A stretch of 64,000 nucleotides of DNA from Bacteroidales bacterium (lineage in GTDB: Bacteria > Bacteroidota > Bacteroidia > Bacteroidales > WCHB1-69), in contig JAFPXF010000076.1 of the NCBI GenBank assembly GCA_017394765.1, positions 1 through 64,000 of the forward strand, read 5' to 3'. The notes beneath the pieces were generated by a model. That model saw nothing but the letters and a program-made list of their open reading frames with translations, searched no databases and was not told the DNA's origin. Position 1 is the stretch's first letter; each line of letters begins with the position of its first letter. Made by a program: the position numbers and the translations under genes. Below, piece by piece: positions 36,634 through 44,155 of this stretch.

Positions 36634-39600
36634 TTACTGGTTTTTCTTGACCAGTCTCTTGACTCCCAGAACACCATCGCCCGACATGAGCTTCAGAACA
36701 TAGATGCCTGAAGAGAGTTCTCTCAGGTCGATTTCGGTCTGCTCACCATGGACCCTGACCCTCATCACCACGCGACCGAAGGCATCGTATATCCACACCG
36801 TTTCAGCGAGATCCGCAAGTCCGGTCTCAAGCTTCAAGGTTACCTTATCGGCAGTTGGATTCGGGTAAAGGTATATATTCCTGGACGTGTAGGTTTCCAC
36901 ACCCGACATCAAGTGAAGCGTCACCGTGGAGTCGCAACCATAGACATCCTGAAACACCTGCGTGTAGTCGCCGGCATCACTGTACGTCACGCCATTCCAT
37001 ACGTATGAATCAACAAAGTTTTCATATATATCGGAATAGGTGGGTTCATGGAGCGTAAGGAGGATGGTCACGGTGGAGTCACATCCGCCAATTGATGTCA
37101 GAATCTGGGAATAGACACCATCTTCCGTATAAGTCTGGCCATTCCATGTATAGGGCGAACATGCCTCTACCAAGACGTTCACAGCGGTATTCTGGCAGAA
37201 GATGGTGGTAAAGGCGATGTCGTCACCATACGACACGCCCATCTCATTGATGGCGTATGCACGCACATAATAGTCCGTGCCGGGTTGGAGGCCACCGATG
37301 GAGACATAGTAGGATCCGTTTCCCGAGCTGGAGGACATGGCGTGGTTGTCATTCAAGTCAGGGGAAGGATGAGTGCTCCAGCAGACCCCGCGTTCGCTCA
37401 CAGTGCCGCCCCCGTCAGATGTCACGACGCCGCCGCAAACGGCTGATATCGAGCCAACGCTCAAAGGATAGCTGGTGGTCACCGTCGAGAATATAATCAT
37501 GGCCAAGTCGCGCAGACAGCGGACCGAGCGTCCGACGCCTGTCTGGTTGCTGCAATAATAAGGGGAGAACTCGGCATTGTCGTAACTGGCATTGGCAATG
37601 TAAGGCTTGTTGGCCTGGTAGAGGGTCGCAGACCAGAAGGAGGAGCTGTACCCAAAGTTCTCCGGTGCATCGCTATAGAAGATGCCCGGTGGAAGTATTG
37701 AGAAACCCGATGCGTTATTATTGATGGGCGCGTAGCCTGGCGAGCACATCACACTGGAGCTGCTCCAACCCACACTGGAGGCAAGCGCACTCGCCTGGGC
37801 GGTGTCGCTGCCGTTGCAGTGCAGGGCTGTATTATCGTGGAGATATTGGTACAACTGTTCCAGCTCATTGTAAGAAGGCACATGCCATCCGTCCGGACAC
37901 GGGCCCTGCACACCGCTCGGATTCAACGTGCTGCTGGACTCGCCATGCATCACGGCCTGCCAATTATACAAATAGCCGTATGGGTCCACCAGACTCACAT
38001 CATTGTCGGGCAAGTGACGATATGCTTCCGTGTTGCTGGAGACATCACTCTGCGGAATCGGTGTCCCGTCCATATAGTGGGTTGTGCGGATATTCTCACG
38101 GGTCCAGCATTGATTGCCCATCGCGACAGTGTTATAGACGTTCATGTCGTAGTCGGTCACCGTGGAAGTGCCGCACAGGAAGGGGGAGTGTCCTGTCGTG
38201 GTGAAGACCACAGGCTCGCCGTAATAGGTGATTCCAAAGCTGTTTGTCGCAAACGCACGCACGCGATAGACCGTGCCGGCCTGCAGGTTTGTCATCGGGC
38301 AAGAGAACATTCCGGCACCGGAGCCAGCGACGGCAGTATCGTGGTTGATGGTGGGGAAGGCTGCCATGTTGCTCCAGCAGAGGCCGCGTGCAACCACGGT
38401 CTCGCCTGCGAAGAGCTGCACCACACCGCCACAAACGGCCGTGGTGTTCTGGATGCTTGAAACAGCGGAGGTAGTCACGGAAACGCCACCGTCCTTCACG
38501 CATCGGACAGAATAGCCGACATTGGAGAGATTGGAGAACCAATCGGCACTGAATTGTGCGTCATCGTATGCGATACGCGCAATGAACGGCTTGCCGGACT
38601 GGTATTCGGTGGCAGACCAAAAACAGGTGTTGTAGGTGGTGTTATAATAGGAATTCTGGTAGAACGTGCCAGCCGGGCAGGCACTGAAGCCCGACTCGTT
38701 GTTGGCTGTTCCGTCATAGCCGGGCGTGCAACTGGCGGACGATGTATGCCATCCGTCTGCGGAGGCCATGGCGACAGCCGTGGAGGTGTCGCTGCCGTTG
38801 CAATGGAGATTGACGTCCGACACCATGAAATTCTGAAGCGCGACAAACTCGGCACGACTTGGGACATGCCATCCTGTCGGACAAGCGCCCTGTATGCCAC
38901 TGGGAGAGGCCGATGTACTGCCGGCATTGCGCATCACCGCACGCCAGTTGTACAGGTATCCATAGGTTGCCACCAATCCCGGGTTGTTATTGGGGGCATA
39001 AAGATATGCCACCGTGCTGCTCGTGTCCGTGCCCGCAGGTATCACCGTCCCGTCGCTATAATGCTGTGTGCGGAGATTCTCCCGCATCCAGCATTGGGTA
39101 CCCATCTGGATGGTGTTGTACACATTGCTGTCATAATCGGTCACAGTGGGCGCGCCCGGACAGGCAGAAACCGCATGCGGCTTACGCAGCCCAATGATGG
39201 CGGCATGTTGGGTATTAAACTCCATATTGCCGGGATTCAGGTTGGAAAGCAGGAAATAGCCATTGTAGTTGCCGCTCCAACCCCAATTGATGTGAAAATA
39301 ATTATTTGCATCGTAGCCATCGCACACAAAGGCATGACCGCCCTGGGCACCATGGCCGCTATAATAGACAGGACGCCGACGGTCCAGTTCGGACTTGATC
39401 AACGACATCCACGCACTGGTCGTATAGGAAGCGCGCGACTCGAAGGAACAGGCGGGGTATCCGAAATATGCCTGCAGAGCCATCGGCACAAGATTGGAAG
39501 GGGCGCCGCTGCCTCCTGAGCCATATTGCATCTCCACACTGACACCGCAGTGATACAAGAGTGTCGCCACCGCGTTGACCTGTGTGGAGCTTGAAAAAGC

Positions 39601-40422
39601 CGTCAAACGATTTGGCATTTGGCTATAATCGTATGTCGTGGCACCAAAATCAGCGCTGAGCATTCCATAATCGCCATAGGACGTATCCACATTGGAAAAA
39701 TTCGCCAGATAGCTGTGGCTCCCCGTGCCCGTGACTGGATATTGCCAGTATCGCATGATTTGCCCCATTGCCGTAGCCACGCAACCCGCGAAGACATGGC
39801 CGCCCGGTCCGGCAGTGTCGGCCGGACAGAGGTTGTTATAAAAGGTGTTCTGGTCCCACGATGTGGTCAGCAGCGGAGTGACCGTCGTGACATTGCGCGA
39901 GGAGGGCTGACTCTCGGAAGAGAGCGCGGCACGCCACTGCTCGGCCAAAGGTGTCCGTGCCAACGAGGGTTTTGACAGAATCTCTTCAATCTCGCGCACA
40001 TACTCATCCAAGAAAAACCGGATATTGGCAGGCATGTCAACCGCGTTAAAAATGCCCTCCGCAGAGTACCCTATCACAGGCACCACACAGTCGTCGGCGC
40101 TGACAATCACGAAACCGCCAGACACATTGAAGACGTAGTAAGCAGCTGTTTGCGCACGCATACCACGAGGTTGCATCATCGCCACATATACCAACTGCGG
40201 TTCCCCGTCCACGGCCGCGACCGAAACATCGCCCCGTTCTCCGGACTTTGCATTCCAGACCATGGATTCCGGGTTTTGGGTTCTATAAAAATTCACAGCC
40301 ACCACCTTGGCGGTTGCCGTGTCCACCGGCGCAGCCATCACAAACAGGTCGGATGCCAAGAAGAGACCCATTGTCAAAATAGCGAATATTTTTTTCAAAA
40401 GATATTTGTTTTTCACAATCAT
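36634..40422 (-). CDS. C10 (streptopain/SpeB-like) cysteine protease with FISUMP domains and T9SS sorting domain
   Basis: 1262 residues from the ATG at 40422 (40440 also possible). Signal about 1-30. Propeptide at about 31-180. The C10 core has Cys214 in FAGCVATAMGQIMRYW, His363 in GGHAFVCDGY and the FHINWGWSG block, so it looks active. Two FISUMP units follow (about 427-650 and 770-990), each with QCW-x-R-E-N-[LI]-R-T-x-H-Y and CP-x-GWHVPS, separated by Fn3-like domains (AVCGGVV...RGLCWS). Near the C-terminus two short repeats (Y-[TV]-WNG-x-[TV]-Y) precede a type-A T9SS sorting domain (LYPNPTADKV, SSGIYVLKLMSGD). Likely a surface-displayed protease with large binding modules. Confidence 0.92.
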   Translation of the reverse strand: MIVKNKYLLKKIFAILTMGLFLASDLFVMAAPVDTATAKVVAVNFYRTQNPESMVWNAKSGERGDVSVAAVDGEPQLVYVAMMQPRGMRAQTAAYYVFNVSGGFVIVSADDCVVPVIGYSAEGIFNAVDMPANIRFFLDEYVREIEEILSKPSLARTPLAEQWRAALSSESQPSSRNVTTVTPLLTTSWDQNTFYNNLCPADTAGPGGHVFAGCVATAMGQIMRYWQYPVTGTGSHSYLANFSNVDTSYGDYGMLSADFGATTYDYSQMPNRLTAFSSSTQVNAVATLLYHCGVSVEMQYGSGGSGAPSNLVPMALQAYFGYPACSFESRASYTTSAWMSLIKSELDRRRPVYYSGHGAQGGHAFVCDGYDANNYFHINWGWSGNYNGYFLLSNLNPGNMEFNTQHAAIIGLRKPHAVSACPGAPTVTDYDSNVYNTIQMGTQCWMRENLRTQHYSDGTVIPAGTDTSSTVAYLYAPNNNPGLVATYGYLYNWRAVMRNAGSTSASPSGIQGACPTGWHVPSRAEFVALQNFMVSDVNLHCNGSDTSTAVAMASADGWHTSSASCTPGYDGTANNESGFSACPAGTFYQNSYYNTTYNTCFWSATEYQSGKPFIARIAYDDAQFSADWFSNLSNVGYSVRCVKDGGVSVTTSAVSSIQNTTAVCGGVVQLFAGETVVARGLCWSNMAAFPTINHDTAVAGSGAGMFSCPMTNLQAGTVYRVRAFATNSFGITYYGEPVVFTTTGHSPFLCGTSTVTDYDMNVYNTVAMGNQCWTRENIRTTHYMDGTPIPQSDVSSNTEAYRHLPDNDVSLVDPYGYLYNWQAVMHGESSSTLNPSGVQGPCPDGWHVPSYNELEQLYQYLHDNTALHCNGSDTAQASALASSVGWSSSSVMCSPGYAPINNNASGFSILPPGIFYSDAPENFGYSSSFWSATLYQANKPYIANASYDNAEFSPYYCSNQTGVGRSVRCLRDLAMIIFSTVTTSYPLSVGSISAVCGGVVTSDGGGTVSERGVCWSTHPSPDLNDNHAMSSSSGNGSYYVSIGGLQPGTDYYVRAYAINEMGVSYGDDIAFTTIFCQNTAVNVLVEACSPYTWNGQTYTEDGVYSQILTSIGGCDSTVTILLTLHEPTYSDIYENFVDSYVWNGVTYSDAGDYTQVFQDVYGCDSTVTLHLMSGVETYTSRNIYLYPNPTADKVTLKLETGLADLAETVWIYDAFGRVVMRVRVHGEQTEIDLRELSSGIYVLKLMSGDGVLGVKRLVKKNQ

Positions 40423-40440
40423 GATAAAAAGAAACAGCAA

Positions 40441-41154
40441 TCAATTCAGATCCCAACAGAGCGTCACGATGTCGCGATATGGAAGGCCGAGGAGCTCGGC
40501 AAACTCCTTGTGGCAAACATGTCCGGCATAGCAATAGACGCTTTCCATGAGCACGGGGCGCTTCTGAAGGGCGAAGCGAAGCCGTGTATTGGCAGCCAGC
40601 TCTGTCACAAGCGGCAGCAGGAAGTTGGACAAGGCAATATTCATGCCCGTCACCGAGAGTGTCTCCGTGAGGATACGGTCCGTGATACGTCCACCTTTGT
40701 GGTCTTCAATGAAATTCATGGCCAAAGCCGCTATCCGCTTGGCATTGACAGCCTCTATATATTCACGGCTCACCAGAGCGTCATCCTGTGTGGAGAAAAG
40801 GACCTGTTCTTCCCGCATCATAGCCACTTGCTCTTCAGTGAAAGGCTGGAACTTCACCAAAACGCGCGCCATGGAGGCCAGCAGGTGAAAATTGTCCACA
40901 AACTCCACCCCCACATCTGCATAGTCGGCATCCAAATAGGCCGAGCCTGCGGAAAAGCCATGCTGCATATAGACATGGACATCGTCATCCACCAATGACT
41001 GCACCGCCGCAGGTGTCATAATCACGAACTCCCCCATGGGTTCCTCGTCCTTGACGAACCCGACGGACAATTCCCGCACCGGAGCCTCCACCTGCACCTG
41101 TTGCTCTTGTGCGGCCAGAATAGTATCGTCATATAGGATGTCTAAATTATGCAT
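40441..41154 (-). CDS. Alanine-dehydrogenase-like protein lacking the NAD-binding domain
   Basis: 237 residues against about 400 for Bacteroidota alanine dehydrogenase. Residues 1-150 follow the AlaDH/PNT N-terminal domain (LSVGFVKDEEP, MTPAAVQSLVDD, ADYADVGVEFV, RVLVKFQPFTEEQVAMM). From about 174 the chain continues directly with the family C-terminus (NIALSNFLLPLVTEL ... VYCYAGHVCHKEFAELLGLPYRDI). The whole Rossmann domain, with its GxGxxG loop, is absent, so NAD-dependent deamination should be impossible. The frame is intact and the ends match a normal AlaDH, arguing for a clean internal deletion. tsaE lies 71 nt upstream and the C10 protease starts 18 nt downstream. Confidence 0.75.
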   Translation of the reverse strand: MHNLDILYDDTILAAQEQQVQVEAPVRELSVGFVKDEEPMGEFVIMTPAAVQSLVDDDVHVYMQHGFSAGSAYLDADYADVGVEFVDNFHLLASMARVLVKFQPFTEEQVAMMREEQVLFSTQDDALVSREYIEAVNAKRIAALAMNFIEDHKGGRITDRILTETLSVTGMNIALSNFLLPLVTELAANTRLRFALQKRPVLMESVYCYAGHVCHKEFAELLGLPYRDIVTLCWDLN

Positions 41155-41159
41155 GGGCG

Positions 41160-41167
41160 CAAAAATA
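41160..41167 (-). promoter_or_regulatory. Promoter abutting the AlaDH-like start codon
   Basis: TATTTTTG on the - strand, with TTTG (41184-41187) 16 nt upstream. The box ends 5 nt before the ATG at 41154, so transcription would begin at or about the start codon. Confidence 0.5.
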
Positions 41168-41225
41168 GTAAAAAAAACGTTGGCAAATTCGCAATTCCAT
41201 CACTTAACAGACAATCGCATCGCCA

Positions 41226-41636
41226 TCAGAACCGGAATAGTCTTCGGCCGTCGTCCACACGCTCTATGATGACGGGGACAAAGTCGTCTTGGAGGATCTC
41301 CTCGACCTTCTCGGTCCACTCGACGAAACAGTAGTGACCGCTGTAAAGGTACTCCTCAAAGCCCACACGCGAGGCGTCGGCGGGTTCGTCGATACGATAG
41401 AAGTCGAAATGGTAGAGCGGTTCGCCGCTGTCAGTCCAATATTCATTGATAATGGCAAAGGTGGGCGATGAAGTAATGTCGTGTACGCCGAGTGCGCGAC
41501 AAATGGCTTTGATGAGTGTGGTTTTGCCCGCACCCATCTCACCGTAAAAGCCGAACACTCGTTCCTCGGGATAGGCCTTGAGGATGGCTTCGGCCACCTG
41601 GTCCAATTGGTTTTCCGTTGCCGTCATTTCTTGCAT
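41226..41636 (-). CDS. tsaE: tRNA t6A synthesis ATPase TsaE
   Basis: 136 residues, standard. TsaE is the ATPase of the TsaBDE complex that makes N6-threonylcarbamoyladenosine at position 37 of ANN-decoding tRNAs. Walker A GEMGAGKTT (32-40), then switch TSSPTFAIINEY, HFDFYRI and the ending region with VEWTEKVEEIL. Its ATG overlaps the stop of the BadF-type kinase gene (TAATG), so the two are translated together. AlaDH genes are often found beside tsaE in Bacteroidota (from memory), as here. Confidence 0.95.
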   Translation of the reverse strand: MQEMTATENQLDQVAEAILKAYPEERVFGFYGEMGAGKTTLIKAICRALGVHDITSSPTFAIINEYWTDSGEPLYHFDFYRIDEPADASRVGFEEYLYSGHYCFVEWTEKVEEILQDDFVPVIIERVDDGRRLFRF

Positions 41637-42484
41637 TATGGTAAGGTTTTATGGTATTCAATTAATTTTTCCATTGGAGCGGCGACGATATCGCCCACGG
41701 GGCAATGCTGGTGTGCAGCCGCCTCGCGCACGAGGTCGCGAAAATGATACGCCACAGAGCCGGAGAGATGCCAGGGCAAGTCCGATTCCTCAAAATGGCA
41801 TTTGTTTTTGGCGAAAAAATCCCGGAAAGCATTCAAAGCCATCTCGCGGATGAACGGCTGGTCGCCATGTTCCCGCACGAAGGGGGCCAGCGAGGACATG
41901 AACCGGTTGGGTTCCGGCTCGCGATAGACGCGATGGATGGCCGTCACAGCAGAAAGCTGGTATTCCTGTTCCAACTCGCGAGCCAGCTGTTGGGGTAGCG
42001 CACCTCGCAAATAGGCGATCAGAAGCTGTTTGCCCAAATGGGTGCCGCTCCCCTCATCGCCCAACATATAGCCCAAGGAGGGAGCCATGCGTTCAATTCC
42101 GGTGCCATTGAACAGACAGGCGGCGGCACCCGTGCCGAGGATGGCGACCACCGCCCTGCGACCGCGGCTGAGCGCATGGCACACTGCCATCAGGTCGGAA
42201 AAGACCCGGATGTGGGCTTGCGGGAAGAAACGGGCAATGAGTTCCTGCATGAAAGCCGCATTGCGCGGGGCGGCGCAACCCGACCCGTAATAGTCAATCT
42301 CCCCCACGACAGCACCAGCCGGGCATTGCGGCACAAAGTCGGCGAACACCTGCAGGATGTCGGCCTCGCTGCAATAGTTGGGGTTTATGCCGCGCCCCTC
42401 GGCCTGCATAAGAACCTTCCCCCCTGCAAGGAGGGAGAATGCAGTCTTGGTTGAACCGGCGTCTATGAGCAGATGGGATGTCAT
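41636..42484 (-). CDS. BadF/BadG/BcrA/BcrD-type ATPase, probable N-acetylhexosamine kinase
   Basis: 282 residues from ATG 42484 (MTSHLLIDAGSTKTAFSLL); the ASKHA phosphate-1 motif DAGSTKT is at 8-14. Phosphate-2 is VAILGTGAAACLF, with the LGDEGSGTHLGKQLL segment typical of GlcNAc kinase-like members and GSVAYHFRDLV as the late adenosine region. No Fe-S Cys pair, so it is not an activator of dehydratases. Bacteroidota homologues are thought to phosphorylate cell-wall or dietary amino sugars; the substrate is not proven. It lies 50 nt downstream of aroC. Confidence 0.85.
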   Translation of the reverse strand: MTSHLLIDAGSTKTAFSLLAGGKVLMQAEGRGINPNYCSEADILQVFADFVPQCPAGAVVGEIDYYGSGCAAPRNAAFMQELIARFFPQAHIRVFSDLMAVCHALSRGRRAVVAILGTGAAACLFNGTGIERMAPSLGYMLGDEGSGTHLGKQLLIAYLRGALPQQLARELEQEYQLSAVTAIHRVYREPEPNRFMSSLAPFVREHGDQPFIREMALNAFRDFFAKNKCHFEESDLPWHLSGSVAYHFRDLVREAAAHQHCPVGDIVAAPMEKLIEYHKTLP

Positions 42485-42534
42485 GGCATAAATGAGGGTG
42501 CAAAAGTACAAAAATTGATCAGACAACCACACGA

Positions 42535-43503
42535 TTAATTGCTGACCGTAGGCCACTGTTTCTCCGGAGTTGCCAGCCAGAAGTCCATCACCACCATCGC
42601 GGCCATTGCCTCCACCACAGGCAGCACGCGCGGGGCCACGCAGAGGTCGTTGCGGTCGGAGCCTTTGAGCACGGCGGGGGTTCCGTCGAAGTCCACCGTG
42701 GGCTGGTCGAAGCGCACAGAGGGGATGGGTTTGAAAGCAACAGAAAAAACGACCTCCTGGCCGTTGGTAATGCCGGCTTGGACGCCTCCGTCGTGGTTGG
42801 AGCGGAAGACGAATCCAGGATTCAGGAGATCGTTGTATTGGGAACCCGCCATCCGGGCGGCGCGGAAGCCCTCCCCTATTTCAAAGCCCTTGGCGGCGTT
42901 GATGGAGAGCATCGCATAGGCGAGACGGGCGGAGAATTTGTCATATAGAGGTTCACCCAAGCCGGCGGGCAGGCCCGTGATGCGTCCGCGCACGAGCGCC
43001 CCGACGCTGTCGCCCTCGCGGCAAGGCGTGCCGGTGGCGACCACCTCGGAGGAGAAAGCCACGCCAAAAGGCTGGAGAAAGCACTTGGCCACGGCGCCCG
43101 CCACCACCCGGCAGGCAGTTTGCCGTGCCGAGGCGCGCCCGCACATCTCATTGTCGGCATGGCCGTACTTCTTGAAATAGGTGTAGGAGCTGTGTGAAGG
43201 TCTCACCACATAGCGGTTCGCCTCATTGGGCTGACCATCGCGGTTGGGGATGCGGAAGCGGATGGGCTCGCCCGTGGTGCAGTGATGGTCGTCAAGGCCG
43301 GAGAGAAACTCCACGGCATCGTCCTCCACGCGGCGGGTGGAGAGCAAATGCCGCGACGGGGCACGCCGCGCCATCTCCTCCGCCACAAAGGCGGGAGGCA
43401 CGACCACCCCCGCAGGGCATCCCTCGATCACCCCCTCCAAGAAGGGCCCGTGGGTGTCGCCCCAATCGGTGAGCGTGTAATATGTTCCAAAGGTGTCGGG
43501 CAA
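42535..43503 (-). CDS. aroC: Chorismate synthase (divergent)
   Basis: 322 residues, about 30 shorter than usual. It makes chorismate from EPSP using reduced FMN. Family marks: WGDTHG with the first catalytic His, VIEGCPAG, RPSHSSYTYFKKYG with the second His, GRASARQTACRVVAGAVAK for the GRSSARET signature, NPGFVFRSNHDGGVQAGITNG, and SDRNDLCVAPR. Deviations are visible: the loop normally GGGRSS reads EMCGRAS, and the usual RRRPG run is RRAPS. Catalytic His residues are kept, so I expect an active but unusual enzyme. A promoter box lies 113 nt upstream of the start. Confidence 0.93.
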   Translation of the reverse strand: MPDTFGTYYTLTDWGDTHGPFLEGVIEGCPAGVVVPPAFVAEEMARRAPSRHLLSTRRVEDDAVEFLSGLDDHHCTTGEPIRFRIPNRDGQPNEANRYVVRPSHSSYTYFKKYGHADNEMCGRASARQTACRVVAGAVAKCFLQPFGVAFSSEVVATGTPCREGDSVGALVRGRITGLPAGLGEPLYDKFSARLAYAMLSINAAKGFEIGEGFRAARMAGSQYNDLLNPGFVFRSNHDGGVQAGITNGQEVVFSVAFKPIPSVRFDQPTVDFDGTPAVLKGSDRNDLCVAPRVLPVVEAMAAMVVMDFWLATPEKQWPTVSN

Positions 43504-43615
43504 GGAAGTATGAGTTAAGAGTTGAAAGTTGTAGCAAAGTGTGTATCTTGATTGTTGAGCACAGAGAATGGGGTTTTATAAACAATTCCGTCTCCATGAA
43601 CAATCATCACGGCCG

Positions 43616-43643
43616 CAAAAATAACAAATTATCCGACACCAAA
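43616..43643 (-). promoter_or_regulatory. Promoter for aroC and downstream genes
   Basis: On the - strand TTTG (43643-43640), 16 nt, then TATTTTTG (43623-43616). The same 16-nt spacing is seen at the AlaDH-like gene. The leader would be about 105 nt. Confidence 0.5.
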
Positions 43644-43704
43644 TCATCTGATTGAAAATTCGACGGGAATTATACACCTGATGGCACAAATCAGGGCTTT
43701 TGCA

Positions 43705-44103
43705 TTTTTTTATTTGGGCGTGCCGGCGCGGCGGCGCGAAATCACGTCACATTCGCATACAGCATAAAATACCGCCGCGCCGTCGGGCTTTCCGCTCTAA
43801 TGATTTTGGCTCAGAGCCCACCACCATTCCGCGAGACGCGAAGCGTCAAGCGGAACCTCCGTCTCGCGGGGAACGCATTCCCGCCAAAATCATTCCCGCT
43901 TCAATCCCTCACGCAGGCTCGTTGAACCCCACACCCGTTTCGCGGCGAGCAACGCACACCCTCGTCTCAACCTTCTCCCGCGCCGTGATTTTCCCGCGCA
44001 CGCATCCCATCCCAGGGGTTACAGCGCTCGTTCCTCACGCTTTAACCCCTGGCTACCGAGCTCTTGCCCCTACCGGGGCTGCTCAAGGAAAACTATTATC
44101 TCT
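43705..44103 (+). repeat. Long dispersed intergenic repeat, copy 2
   Basis: Inverted partner of 115-487, slightly longer because of an extra CCAGGGGTTA...TAACCCCTGG segment (44012-44052), itself an inverted repeat. It keeps the AATGATTTTGGC arms (43799-43810 with 43883-43894) and the inner TTCCGC/GCGGAA stem with GACGC-GAA-GCGTC. The hairpin unit at 44053-44092 ends it. The open frame across it reads as low-complexity Arg/Pro protein like that of copy 1 and is not credible. The gap 43504-43704 holds only the aroC promoter. Confidence 0.8.
44053..44092 (-). repeat. 40-nt hairpin repeat unit, copy 4 (inverted)
   Basis: Reverse complement begins TTTTCCTTGAGCAG and ends AGCTCGGTAG. Stem GCCCC-TACC-GGGGC at 44066-44079. 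Confidence 0.8.
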
Positions 44104-44123
44104 TAATTCTTAACTAAAAAACG

Positions 44124-44131
44124 TATCTTTG
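44124..44131 (+). promoter_or_regulatory. -7 box for the PNGase F gene
   Basis: TATCTTTG, 24 nt before the ATG at 44156 and directly after the long repeat. Confidence 0.55.
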
Positions 44132-44155
44132 CCCCCGTTTTCAATCCTTCCGAAT

